From Phaeotremella fagi (lineage: Eukaryota > Basidiomycota > Tremellomycetes > Tremellales > Phaeotremellaceae): a stretch of DNA of 64,000 bases. A program made the translations under genes and the position numbers. Positions within the stretch are counted from its first letter, which is position 1. Every line of letters begins with the position of its first letter. This document shows, in pieces, positions 1 to 12,316 of the stretch. The notes beneath the pieces are model-generated. The model was not told where the DNA came from and ran no database searches. It saw only the letters and a list, made by a program, of their open reading frames with translations. The DNA lies in contig BCHU01000003.1 in assembly GCA_001599715.1 (NCBI GenBank), forward strand, positions 1,178,001-1,242,000. Reading direction: 5' to 3'.

Positions 1-3000
1 TATGTTTGAATTGCGGATCTTTGATAAAAGATTCCAAATCGTTCAAATAACTACTTCAAGTCAACCATCACACTCCCCTGAAACGAAACGACCCAAAAAC
101 CTACTCGTTATAAGTCTCAACCTCCTCATAAGTCAACGCAGTCGTTCTCATAGCTTTCAAACATTCTACCGCGAGTGGGAAAGCCGATCTCGAGAACGAA
201 CTAGAGACATTCTCTTTAACAACTGCACCTAAATCCTGTATCTGAGAGTTTGAATCAGTTAAGGCCCATTGCATAGAAATGATTGGGTTCAAACTGACAG
301 CTTTCCTAAACAAATCACCCTCGCCTTCGATAAGTTTATTGAAATCACCCAAAGGATTCTCGTTGGATATCAAACGACCCTTTTTGGGTTTACTGGGTGT
401 AGTAGTCGTCGGTAAAGGTTTAACATGTTTATCATCTTCTGAATCGCTTTCGATAAACATAGCTCCAGCTCCCGAAACCGAAGCTGAAGGTTCCGCCGCA
501 AACTGTTCTTGTTTAGGTACAGTCGAACTTGGATTAGCAGGTTCATCAAACAACGCATCAATATCAATACTAAACCGTCATCAGCGAAACGAACATCTTG
601 TAGGACTCACTATCCCTCATCCTCCCTCAACCCCTCCCTAGCAGCTTTAGTCCGTTTGACAGTCGGAGGGACTTTCTTGATATCCAACGATTCTTTAAGT
701 TTGTTGATCGTTTTTGTAATCTTTGAAGAAACCTCTTCAGGCGGATTGAAATATTTCACAAGTTCAGGATGGGGTGGTGGGATCGGATCCTTATCTAAAT
801 CCGGTGTTAACGAAGCGTGAAAAATGACTTCTTTGATTCGATGGATGACTGGATTCAACGATTTAGAGGGTAGGAACCAAGGTTCTTTCTCATCCATCCT
901 AAATCTTATCAGTTTGGTATTACCAAGAAGAATGTTTGACCTACTCTTCATCACCATCTTGATCTTCACCAACAACCAAATCCAAATCCATCTTCCCAAC
1001 CAATTCATCCATCAACAAACCCTGTTCTTCAGTCGGTAAAGCAGGATTCTCAGTCAAAACCTTTCCCGAAGTAGTTTTCAAAACAGATAAAGAAGGGAAC
1101 CAAAAGTTATGTTCGTCCTCAGCAAAAGGTAACTAGAGGTAATCAGCTAAGAACCCAAAATCCTTTTTACCCACCTTGACCCAAAACATATAATCTAGAC
1201 GACGATCTTCACCTGGATATTCGAATTCTGGAACACAAACTCCCACGGCGGGTTCAGCGTTATCTCTCTGAACCCAACGAACGACCGCACACATCTCCCT
1301 GATAGCCATAGCTTCGACTAGAGATGAAAATTGAATCTGAGCTTTAGGGTTTTTAAGATCTGGCCAAACGAATCTGACCTCTCCCATGAGTTGATGTCTT
1401 TTAATCTAAAAAGTAAATCAGTAATTTGCTAAAAGAATTAGAAAAACGTAAGGCTTGACCTACGTTTTCTCGCGGGAAGAAACCCAAAACTTCTACTCCC
1501 TGTTGAGTCTGTAAAGGTTCAAAAGTATCTTTCTCCATTGGAACCCAAGTCGAACCGAATCTCCAAGCCTTGACAATATCCTCTTTATCCACCACTTCCT
1601 CCTCCTCGTCGGTTAAATCAACCAACGATTCCCCTTCCCCATCTCCTCCTAGACCCTCATCGCCAAAATCAACCTGATTCCGTGGTAACTGAGTAGCCTG
1701 TGTAGATTGGGTAGTTTGGTTGTTGACAGTCTCTGGAACATGTTTGATAACATAATTAGAATGATGCTTGACATCAGCTGAAATCATCGCAGCCAACGAT
1801 GAATTATTATCGAACCCCGAACCAGAACCAGCACCAGCTGCTTGAGATTGACTTTGGATCTGAGAAGCTAAGTTCGAAAGCAAAGAATTCCCATTACCAA
1901 CTCTCGAAGGACCCTGTAAATCCATAGCAGGTTTCCAAGCCTTACTCAAACTAGGTGGTCGAGCTTTCATCGTAGCCTTACTAAATTTGATAGGAATAAC
2001 TATAGCCTCATCTAAATCAATCTCTGTTGATCCGATAAACAAATGTGTCGACGATACAGTCCCGTTAACGACTGCTGGATGGGGGAGACGGACGTATTCC
2101 AAAGCATCGTTGAAAATCTCGTAGGACGGTAGGATGGCTTCGGAACTGGTTCCAGGTGATAGTTTGTCGTGGAGCAGGTTATAGAATGTTCTCCAGAATT
2201 TCTCAGATAGTCTCTAGATATTAGATCGTTTTCAGTATATGGCTGTTCAAGATTGGAAGTCGAACTCACCTTGTTCCGACTTTTTGATTTATCAACAGTC
2301 TGGTCTAGAGGTTGAAAATCGATCCCACTGAACGTCCATCAGTTTATTGTCCTCCTCCGAGAAGCGCTAACTGACATGATAATCAATTTAACGCCCATAT
2401 CCTCAAGTCTAGCCAAAGCTTCCTCATATTCATCCTGTTTAAAAGAGGATTCCCCTGAGTAGGTGAGTCAAATGAATTGTGTCCATGTCCAATTGAACCA
2501 GTCGAACCTACCATCAGTGATGAGAACGATCTCCAAAGCCCAACTCTTAGTATGTTTATGTAAATGAATCATATCAAGTGAAACCATAAGAGCGGAGATA
2601 GCTACCAAGTCAGTCAACACCAAATTCCAAGAGCGGGGACATACGATTACCCTCCCCCTCCCCAATCTCCAAATTCATAACCACCTCAACAGTCTTCGGT
2701 CTAGCAGTTTGAATGGCGACATCACAAGAGACGTTGGTATATGGTGGATCTGGATCTGAGGGGTTATCTTTTATCCAAGCTCTGTTGGCTTGGTTGTTGG
2801 TTTCTAGCGAGTGAGCGTCAGCGAGCGAGAGCGAGCGATCGAGCTGGTTTAACACGTTTAGTTGAAGCGTGATACTCACTACCACCAAAAGAAAGTATTC
2901 CAACTGCTTCAGTTTTCCTACCGCTAGATATCTAACTTCGTCAATCCCCCCCATCAATGAATGAAACGAAGATTAGACCTACTTTCGGTTCACATTTCCT

Positions 3001-3132
3001 AGCTACGAATTCCTTCGCTAACTCAAGTTTAGATTTCGATTTATCCGTACCAAGTCTTGATGAGGGTTCACCCATCGACGACGAGATGTCTATAGCGTAT
3101 AGACTTAATGTGTATCCTGCTCTGTCTGACAT
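1..3132 (-). CDS. YKU80: Ku80, DNA end-binding subunit (partial at left edge)
   Basis: Ku80 pairs with Ku70 to bind broken DNA ends in non-homologous end joining and at telomeres. The start at 3132 gives an N-terminal vWA-like domain (MSDRAGYTLSLYAIDISSSM). Exons then give GRKTEAVGILSFGG, KTNNQANRAWIKDNP and SLDMIHLHKHTKSW followed by EIVLITDG. The central beta-barrel core lies around 2102-1133. The C-terminal helical part (NPLGDFNKLIEGEGDLF) is at 553-105. An intron at 104-51 leads to a last visible exon, 50-1, reading YLNDLESFIKDPQFKH, so the 3' end lies outside the window. The gene has many short introns. One, 2879-2804, contains a GCGA-type tandem tract. Identification rests on the ordered Ku80 blocks; individual exon limits are by eye. 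Confidence 0.9.
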
Positions 3133-3293
3133 TGATTTTGGTTGTTTGATCTAATACAATCTGCTTTCTTAACATCAACATCAACTATTGTGCTTCGGTT
3201 GACTGGACTGAATTAACCGGAGTATATCCGTACTTTCATCTTCATCACTATTTACGAGTACATGATACATCCCTCCAACGTCTATGTCTAACC

Positions 3294-5990
3294 CTATCTC
3301 CATCCACCTTGTCCATATCCTTGTCCAGGTGGTGGTGGTGCACCCCAACCTGGTGGTCCAGGTGGACCAGGAGGTGGTGGACCCCATTGACCACCCTGTT
3401 GAGGTGGAGGTGGTGGATTCCCATATCCATACGATCCATCGTATCCAGGTTGACCTTGACCTTGACCGTATTGCGGTGCACCACCGTATCCTGGATCGTA
3501 TCCGAAAGGTGGTTGTGGTTGACCATATTGTGGTTGTTGGCCGTAATCAGGTGATTGACCGTATTGGGGAGACGGTTGATACCCTTGATATGGAGGTTGG
3601 GGACTTTGATGAACAGGAGTTGGGGCTGCTACTTCAGGATTCAAATAACTCGCAGCTTCACCCGTTGATTTGATTGGTTCAGTAGCTGATGGGTCCATCT
3701 CTCTCCATGCGTGTTGACCACCACTACCGAAACCTTGTTGCCACGGCTGAATCGTTAACAACCTTAACCATCTTCAGTCACCTACCATTTTTCCAGAAAG
3801 CAAATCCTGTCCAGAGTTGAGGATACCAGCACCAGGCTAAAAACGTTAATTCAACGACACCCTATGATAAAATAGAGGATAGACATACGACATGGACGTT
3901 ATGTTGAGCTAGAACCTGTTGTAATCCACCTTCAGGGAGTAAAGAATTATGAACATGACCAGTATTTTGACTTTGATCACCGATACGTCTGTTCTTTCCA
4001 GCACGAACGTTTTCAGCAGTCAATCTGTTGAGTAACTCTCCACGATCTCCTCCACGAGTATCGATCCATCTACGCATCTTTTCCAACATTTTACGTTGAA
4101 TTTCGGCTTAATCGTCAATTCCATCTTTACACTGAAAATACTTACAATTGCCATTATGGAAATCAGGATGGAACATACATTCCAAGACGTTCTCTGTGAC
4201 TTGTTCGGTTGGCATTCCAGGGTTGTCCCATGCTTTAACAACGAGATAGACAGTATGTTCAACGATGACCTGAGCAACTTCTCCAGCGGGTTGATTCAAA
4301 ATTAATCCGAAATGATCCTGAAGTCAGTGAACACTTCCACCTCAACCCACCTTTGACAGGAACGAATGAGTAGGATCAGAAGCATTTGGATCGTTCCATA
4401 CTTCATATTGGTCATGAGAATCAATGACTGCTTGGGAAGAAGTACCCAAAGCTGAAGTAGCGGTACCAAGCAACGGTTTAACGAAAGGTTCAAGGGTGGT
4501 AACGATAAAAACCGCCACCGAGTTTGAGATCTTTTCAACTAAAGGACCTAACCCTGGAATTCTGTCTATAGTATTCTGATCATCAGTCTCTTTTCTGGCA
4601 CGCGAACCCACCGAGATCTTCTTCATGACACTATCACGGAAACTCAAAATCTGCCAAAGAACAGCGTGTAACTCTTGAGGACTCATTTGACTAGGATCAA
4701 TTCCACCGGGTTGACCTGCTCGCATATTTTGAACAGCGTCCATTTCCCTTGTCAGCTCTCCACCGCCACCACCTGGAAGATCAAAGAACATTGAGCGAAG
4801 AGAGGCTGCTGAAGCTGATTGACCTTCAGAGACTGATCGAGCGTTGTTCATGGTTTTGGTCAAGTCGGATACGGAAGCCTAAGGTCAGTGAGTTCAGTCA
4901 CGTTACCTACCTCAGACAAATGATCGGTAGCTTCACCCATAAGGGAGTGAATGAAATCTGCACCGCCGAAAGTACCAGTGACCAAGATAGGAACGTCGCG
5001 TCCGTTAGGAGCTCTGATTTTGACATTACGACCGACGTGTGGGAAGACATTGGAATTTCCAAAAGATATCAAAGCTAAAAGTTAGTTTGAAGTTTCCAAT
5101 GACACCTACCCAACTCGCACCAGTTCGAATGAGCAGAGAAATCCTCTCTAAACGTCAGCTTGAGAAATCAATATTTCACTCACAAAGTATGTAAAGCCTG
5201 TCCTAGTAGTCTGAAAGCTTCATACTCAGTGTTCTTATCACCGGATTGTCGATATTGTCTACCCATTCGAATACACGCCTGGAGTGTACGTCTGACTAAA
5301 CCTTTTGACGTGTCCCAAGTTCCGCTTTCTAATGTACGTCTTCATCAGTAAAGTTTGAAAGTACATTTGATGGGACTTACCATTAGCGATATAATTCTTC
5401 ATTCCAGTTTGTGGATCAACCTCGAGTTCCCTGGGATCGACTGGTCCTCTGAGACGACTATCGTATTGTCTAGCGTCTTCACCTTCGGCATAACCTTTTG
5501 GATTATCGATATGTTCAGTGGGGAGATAACAACCAAGTCTTTCTTTCGTAACTTCGAATTCAGCTGTTGCGTATCCATGAGCTAAAAATCCAAGGACCAT
5601 AACCACGTTCAAGATGGTTTGAAGATTAGTTTTCTTGAGTGCACCAACGTCGACTGCTTGGGAACTGGATGTGAGTTTTAAAGTTGTTGATGGTAACTCA
5701 CTAATCTCTTAACCAGTTACCGAAATAAACTCTTTTAACGTCTAACGGAGTGAATTTAGTTCCACGAGATAAGAAACCACCGCTTGCAGCTTTGAAGAGA
5801 GTTGCGATGATATCTTCAATGTCACCATGACGAAAGGCTTTATCTTCGAGATAGGAGTATGACGGGATGTTACCTGGAGAGTTTTAGTTTGTGTGAGAAG
5901 CCGAAACGTACCTGCACCAAAAGCAGCGACTGAGGGAGCGAATGAGAGAGCTACAAGAGTTATGAGTAGTAGTGTTATTGTTAAATTCAT
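3294..5990 (-). CDS. het-c: HET-C family protein
   Basis: Homologue of the fungal HET-C protein, known in Neurospora as a determinant of heterokaryon incompatibility and found widely in other fungi without that role. The ATG at 5990 begins a clear signal peptide (MNLTITLLLITLVALSFAPS), followed by the FGAG motif typical of mature HET-C. Family blocks follow: HGYATAEFEVTKERLGCYLP, then DPRELEVDPQTGMKNYIAN, then YEVWNDPNASDPTHSFLSK and LILNQPAGEVAQVIVEHTVY. The C-terminal ~150 residues (3761-3294) are Pro/Gly/Gln/Tyr-rich and end in GYGQGGWR, matching the glycine-rich tail known in the family. Several introns interrupt the gene. It lies 161 bp downstream of the Ku80 start, on the same strand. 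A self-recognition role here is inference only. Confidence 0.88.
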
Positions 5991-6439
5991 GGTGGCAAGG
6001 GGGATGTAAGAGTGACAGATATGAATTGACGGATGGAAAGGACCTTTATAGCTGCTGTGAATGCAGTGACATCTACCCCGCTTCCCCACATTCCTTGGCA
6101 TTAGCGGGAGCAAACGTTGGTGCCACAAAGGAATCACACCGATAACACCGATGACGCACCATCTCCACCTTCCCTCCTCTCCCCTCTCACGTTCCATAAG
6201 GTTCGATTTAACTCTCTCTTTCTCTTCTACTTCTACTCACCAACACTTTAAAAAGAAATCAATCGTAAGTCATCTCACCTCCTCTTCACCACCCCACCTC
6301 CCATTTCCTCCTCACCCCCCATCTACCTCATCTTACTCTGCCTTACCTCGCTCATCGATATCGTTTACTCACCAGTATTTCTATTTCTATCTCTCCATCC
6401 CATCTACCTCCCCAACTTTAACCCCACTCCCACGTTCTT
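5991..6439. other. Divergent promoter region between HET-C and cyclophilin
   Basis: No gene. The cyclophilin side (about 6160-6440) is strongly C/T-rich, as is common before highly expressed fungal genes. It carries a GTAAGT at 6265-6270 and a CAG at 6373-6375, so a 5'-UTR intron is possible. Confidence 0.4.
6044..6050 (-). promoter_or_regulatory. TATA-like element of the HET-C gene
   Basis: TATAAAG on the minus strand, about 54-60 nt upstream of the HET-C ATG. This position suits a core promoter with a short 5' leader. Sequence match only. Confidence 0.4.
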
Positions 6440-7134
6440 ATGTCCTTCGCACGTCGTTTCGTTTCAACAGCATCCACAACAATGTCGTAAGTTCACCCAT
6501 CTCACTCCAACTGTTATCTGCAACTAACAACCCCATCCAGCCAAGTTTACTTTGACATCGCCATCAACTCCCAACCAGCTGGTCGTATCGTTTTCAAGCT
6601 TTACGACGATGTAGTTCCAAAGACTACCGCCAACTTCAAAGCTCTCTGTACCGGTGAGAAAGGTTTCGGTTACGCTGGTTCAGGTTTCCACCGTGTCATC
6701 CCAAACTTCATGTTACAAGGTGGTGATTTCACCAACCACAACGGTACCGGTGGTAAAGTGAGTTTCCCATCGCACTCATCTATAGTTGTCTAAACTAAAT
6801 ACAAAACTCCATAGTCCATCTACGGTAACAAATTCGCCGATGAAAACTTCAAACTTCGTCACGAAAAGCCATACCTCCTCTCAATGGCTAACGCCGGACC
6901 AAACACCAACGGTTCCCAATTCTTCATCACCACCGTTGTCACCTCATGGTTGGACGGTAAACACGTCGTTTTCGGTGAAGTTACCTCCGGTCAAGAACTC
7001 GTCAAGAAGATCGAAGGTCTTGGTTCCGACTCTGGTAGTGAGTATACAACTTGATCATTGGGTTAGAACCGTGCTGACTGTTCTGTTCAGAGCCAAAGGC
7101 CACCATCCTCATCTCTGCCGCTGGTACCCTTTAA
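6440..7134 (+). CDS. CPA1: Cyclophilin A, peptidyl-prolyl isomerase with two in-frame starts
   Basis: Peptidyl-prolyl cis-trans isomerase, target of cyclosporin A. Exons 6440-6486, 6541-6757, 6815-7037 and 7091-7134 close in frame. Conserved blocks are [56 protein letters not shown] and [11 protein letters not shown]; the catalytic Arg (FHR) and the [12 protein letters not shown] loop with its Trp are present. The ATG at 6482 gives the usual ~162-residue cytosolic form. An upstream in-frame ATG at 6440 adds [14 protein letters not shown], Arg/Ser/Thr-rich with no acidic residue, like a mitochondrial presequence. The second ATG has A at -3; the first has C. A single gene making both forms is known for Neurospora cyclophilin. 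The symbol follows Cryptococcus usage and is approximate. Confidence 0.93.
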
Positions 7135-7548
7135 ACGGTGTCACGACGTCGAAGTTGAGTTATGAATTGAATGAGTGGAGTGAAGTATGCAAAAAAGAAG
7201 TAGTTTATGTAGTCGATGCGTGATGCATATTTGTGAGGAGGTATATATTCAGTTGCTGCGCAATGCCAAGTCAATTTGTACGAAGAAAGAGTTGCGCACC
7301 TGGTAGTCTATGAGATAGATATTCCAACAACTGCAGTATCTTCCACTCATTGTTATTCACAGCATCCAATGTAAGACCTTGCAGATATCGAATACATTTA
7401 TAGCCTAGGTAACAACACGTTCAGTCCATAAGCATCATCGCTTTTCAATCGTACTGAGGGGCCCCATCAACCACAATTCATTTCAACTGACAACAACATC
7501 CTTCACTCTCACCACCATCATCCCAATCCCCATCCCCCTCCATCCACG
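7135..7548. other. Intergenic region, cyclophilin to VPS45
   Basis: Contains the cyclophilin 3' UTR and the VPS45 promoter, both genes reading rightward. No ORF, RNA gene or repeat recognised. Confidence 0.4.
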
Positions 7549-10227
7549 ATGGACGTCCTAAAAGCAGTCCAAACCTACGTAGTAAAAATCCTAACAGAAG
7601 TCTCAGGAATGAAAGTCCTTCTACTAGATAATCACACCGTAAGCAACCCTCTCCATTCCCCAACGGTCTATCAGTTCACTAACACATTCGAAGACACCGA
7701 TTATATCGTTGGTCACTACACAGAGTGAACTGCTCTCTCATGAGGTTTATCTAACAGACCGAATTGATAAGTACGTCAAATGGGGATTGGATTGAGATTG
7801 ATGATGATGCGTAGTACTTCGCGAGAACCTCTTAATCATCTTAATTGCATAGCGTTCCTTTCGCCTACTGACGCTTCTGTTGAATGGGTGAAACAGGAAT
7901 TAGCTAAACCTAGATACGGGGGTTATTGGTTATGTAAGTCAAAGTCTGTTCCAAAGATTCACCTGTGATTGGTTTAACGAACGTTAATTCTAGATTTCTC
8001 GAATACATTGACGAAATCACAGATTGAGGAGATGGCCAGTGTAGATGAATTCGAGGTAGTCAAGGAAGTCCAAGTACGTTCCGACATGAAAACAATCACT
8101 CACAGATGCCAAGGAATATTTCGCAGATTATCTAGCCCAATTAACTTCTTTATTCACATTAACACCAGCAGCCTTGGAAGATGGAGGAGAAGGTCCACCA
8201 AACGTAAGTGACTACACCCCGTTCCACAACTAACACAACCAAACCCAGCCACCAATCTACCTCCCTTCACCTGATTACATCCCCCCACCCGTCCTCTCTA
8301 ATCATTCAAAAGCTATCATGGCAGTTTTACTCAGTCTCAAGAAAAAACCGGTGATTCGTTGGGAAAGAATGAGTTCGGCAGGTAAAAAATTGGCTGTTGA
8401 GATTCAAGTTCGTAATCATTTTTTGGATTGGGAATTTGGGTTTGACTGATTTGATTGGGTTTTTAGGGGATAATGGGTCAACCTCCTTATAGAGATCTTT
8501 TTGAATTTAGACCGACGGCTGGACCTGCTCCTCTTTTACTTATCTTAGGTAAGGCGTTTTTAGGATTTGCGCTTGGTGATTTTGACAATGGTTTAGACCG
8601 TCGAAACGACCCTGTTACGCCTTTACTCACCCAGTGGACTTATCAGGCTATGGTACATGAATTAGTTGGAATCGTCAATGGTAGAGTTAGGATAGAACAC
8701 GAAGAGAAATTGGAACTTCGAGTGAGTCTCCTATCTCCAAATGAAACCATCAGAAGCGAAAAGTCCTAAAACAAACAAACCAAAGGATCTCGTCCTCTCC
8801 TCATCCTCCGATCCATTCTTCGCTTCCAACCTCCACCTAAATTTCGGGGATTTAGGAGCAGCCCTAGCCTCCTACGTCTCCGACTATCAATCTCGAACTT
8901 CAACCATTGGACCTGCATCTTCATCTAGAATAGAAACTGTTGCAGATATGAAAAGATTCGTGGAGGAGTATCCTGAATTCAAGAGATTGGGTGGGAACGT
9001 TAGTAAACATGTCGCACTTGTTGGGGAGTTGAGTCGACTTGTTGAGAGGGACGATTTGTTGGCGGTCTCGGAGGTTGAACAGAGTTTGGCTAGTCAGGAG
9101 AGTCATCAGGCGGACTTACGTGTAGGTTCAATTCGCTAGGCGTTATTTGTGAGATGGGGCTGACACACGACGAAGTCCGTTCAAACTCTTATTTCATCTT
9201 CGAAAACTTCAGCAAATAATAAATTACGATTGGCTATACTTTACGCGTTACGATATCAGAAACTCATAGGGAATCAGATACCACAAGTGGTCGATAACTT
9301 GATTGCGTCTGGTGTCACCGCTGATAGAGCACGATTGGTTTATGTCATGTTGAATTTCGCTGGGGCTGATGTCAGACAGGATGATCTGTTTATGAATGAG
9401 AACTTCTTTTCGAGAGGTAAAAGTGCACTTAAGGGTTTGAAGGTAGGTCAAACATTTATCTAACAGATAATCCGTTATTAATCACACGTTTCTAGGGAGT
9501 CGAAAACGTTTATACCCAACATACACCGCATTTATCGCAGACTCTTGATCTGTTGCTTAAAGGGAGATTGAGGGAGACGAGTTATCCTTTCCTTGAAGGT
9601 GATGAAAATGCCAGAACGCAAAAGTGAGTAAAGAATCTTCTGATCGAGTTGGAATTTTGATCCTGACCGATATCGCAGACCTCAGGATATTATCGTTTTC
9701 ATGTTAGGCGGTACGACTTATGAGGAATCTCGAGCTGTCGCTTTGCTCAATCAACAACTTGCTGGTAGTGCCGGTGGACCTGGAGGAACCAGAATCTTAT
9801 TAGGTGGAAGTACGGTACATAATTCAACCAGGCAAGTCAAAATGTCCCAACAGAAATTACTTTATACTGAAACATACTTCACAGTTTCCTAGAAATGGTA
9901 GAAAGAGCCGCAGAGAACTATCAACCATCGATCTACAACCCCCCAACCCAACTCTCCCAAACGAGCTCTACAACCCCTCATCCAATTGTACAACCACCTT
10001 CTTCGGGGGCGGCGATCAATCTTAGAGCAGGGGGTTACGAGTTATCGGTAGGTGGAGCAGGTGGGAGTGGGTTGTATAGATCTGGTGGTGGTGAGGTCGG
10101 AGCTAGTTTTAATATTCCACAGATTCCTGAGGGGATACGGGATGGGGCTGGGAGACTTTGGGGGAACGTTAAGCAGAGAGTTGAAGAGAGGGTTAGTAGG
10201 ACTGGAACTCCTCAGTCGGGGAGGTAG
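7549..10227 (+). CDS. VPS45: VPS45, Sec1/Munc18-family vesicle fusion protein
   Basis: SM protein that binds the t-SNARE Tlg2/syntaxin 16 and drives fusion at the trans-Golgi/endosome. The ATG at 7549 starts [20 protein letters not shown], then [10 protein letters not shown], typical of Vps45. After introns come [40 protein letters not shown], the family hallmark [19 protein letters not shown], and near the end [20 protein letters not shown] with SFLEMVERA. Many small introns are present. After the usual SM C-terminus there is an extra Gly/Ser/Pro-rich tail of about 100 residues (about 9900-10227) that ends with an amphipathic-looking stretch, [20 protein letters not shown]. Confidence 0.92.
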
Positions 10228-10777
10228 TGGCGGGTTTGTACTGTATTGATTGTTGTAAGAGTACATACAGTGGTGTTGGATATAAACAATCTCATTCCTT
10301 ATAAAACTCAGCGCAAGTAAAATATAACACACCTCACTTCACTCTTTGCTGTGTGATATATCACGCTTTGATCTCTATTTTGATCACTTGTGCTCTGTGC
10401 AAGCAAAGAATCAATATAGATCCATTTATATAACTACGTCACCAGTCGCTTTTGGATCGTGTCGTTGCGAAAACTTCATAGACTGGTGTAGAATGAACTT
10501 TGGGAAGCAGGTACGGGATCACGGGAGGTGTGGCAGAAAACCTTCTTTAACAGCAATCTTTTGTCGTCCGTAAAGTAAAGTGAAAGATATCCTATGGTCA
10601 AATTGACTTTCATCTTCCACTGTAACTTACAGTCAATTATCATGGAACTGTCAGGAAGCTGTTACCGGTTTTCACCGAGATCCATCAAGGAAACAAACTT
10701 GAAACATTTGCTTTGACCACCATCTATCTGATTATGGGACCCACGATTCCCTTGTTGATATCTACATCCAACTATCA
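10228..10777. other. Intergenic region upstream of the F-box array
   Basis: No convincing gene; the short ORFs show no protein-like composition. Presumably holds the VPS45 3' UTR and the promoter of the first F-box-like gene. Confidence 0.4.
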
Positions 10778-12105
10778 ATGCCATCAAAACCGATTATTGG
10801 ACTTGAAAACGAAACCGTAGTTTCTGGCGAACTTCCACCAGAGATATGGGGTTACATCTTCAGCGATTATGTAAAACGAGTTCCGCCACCTGCTGGTACT
10901 GAATGCTCTTGGAGGGATTTACATCAAATGGATCTGGCGTCAGTTGCCAGGGTATCATCAGTGAGTTTGATTATATACATCATCAAATCTGATCTTTTGG
11001 ATCCACCATCCCATCTTCCAATATTTTACCCTTTCCTTTAGTACAAGTATTCATGACAAAAATCTATTCTTAGGATTTCAACACAATCGCCACCCCCCTC
11101 CTGTATAAATCAGTCTTCATCGATGATCTCAAAAAGTTCACTTACGGCTGTGAATCAAACGGTCGACACAGCACTCAACTTCCAAACAGAAAATCCAGCA
11201 CCAAAAAGGAAAACTTTAGATCAGTACAAAATCTTCATTTAGTCTATCACCATCAAGGTCTCGAAGCCAGCTACGCTTCCATCATGAACAGTAACGGATC
11301 ATGGGAATTTCACGGAATGAGACGTAACAGCAAGTATCCAGATACTCTCCTGATGAAATCTGTTCAAATGGATTTAAAAAATTGGGAAATAGGTGTTGAA
11401 TCGCTTCTTGATTTGACCAACTCGCCGTTCGATCTCAAAACGATCTTCTCATCACTCAGTACTATCTCGTTAGCCTCGAGAGGTAAACAATTATGGGTAA
11501 ACGGTAGCGAACCATTTTTCCGTCCTCGTCCACCACCTCGCTGGACAGCTATACAAGATCGAATAGCTGAAATCTCTAGTTCATTGTTCGAATTCATCTC
11601 CCACTTACCAAGATGTAAATCACTCTGTCAACATTCTCAATATGGCCCTCTTAGTCTTCCGGTTCCCAGCTTGGTCGCTAACGGAATGGAGGTTTTCCAT
11701 CATACAATCGCCTCTCACGGCAGTAATATACAGCATGCACAGAGTGTTGTGGTTTTAGGCGGTAACAATATCTATCCAATCCCAGTACTCAGCACTCTGG
11801 ATGTCAATGGTCATGCAGATCTAACCAGACGTTTAGGTCAACACCTAATCGAAAACTTCGATAGGGACTCGGCGATGTTCTGTAGAGATATCGCCTCAAA
11901 ACTGGTCTGGGGTAAATGTGGATATGAGACCAAGATAGGCTTTTATGGTGGTCTGTGTTCTAGTACTAAAGACGAAGATGTATTCGAACCTCATCGAGAG
12001 CGGTTGAAGAAAATGGCAAAAGAATGGAATTATCCGGGAAAACTTGATTTCTTTGCTTATGAAGGGCTTCCCCGGAGTTGTGCATCTTGTGGTTATCGGT
12101 CTTAG
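10778..12105 (+). CDS. F-box-like protein, copy 1 of a tandem family
   Basis: Exons 10778-10960 and 11074-12105 close in frame to 404 residues. Near the N-terminus, LPPEIWGYIFSDYVKR and, ~20 residues on, WRDLHQMDLASVARVSS resemble an F-box (LPPEIW...I......L......V). F-box proteins recruit substrates to SCF ubiquitin ligases, which is the likely but unproven role. The intron sits right after ARVSS, the same place as in the other two copies, and exon 2 opens DFNTIATPLLYKSVFIDDL. The body has no recognised repeats. The C-terminus ends CASCGYRS, a short Cys motif also found at the C-termini of copies 2 and 3. No specific function can be assigned. Confidence 0.8.
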
Positions 12106-12316
12106 TAGAAGTTCCCTCGTAGTGTCAACGAAGTTTGTGGATTTAGTATATCCTAGAGCTTTCGATGAATTTGGACCAGATACTTTAGCGTCAGTTGATT
12201 GCCATTTTCGCCACAAATCATCGATCCCCTTTGCCACATCAATATTTTGGATCCTTCAATATCCTTTCGATCTTTCAACCATCAACTACCTTATCAAGTG
12301 TTTACTTTAAGGTATC

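Noticed and set aside
3284..3673. Plus-strand ORF of 129 codons rich in Val/Asp/His
   Set aside because: Shadow of the Gly/Pro/Gln-rich C-terminus of HET-C on the other strand.
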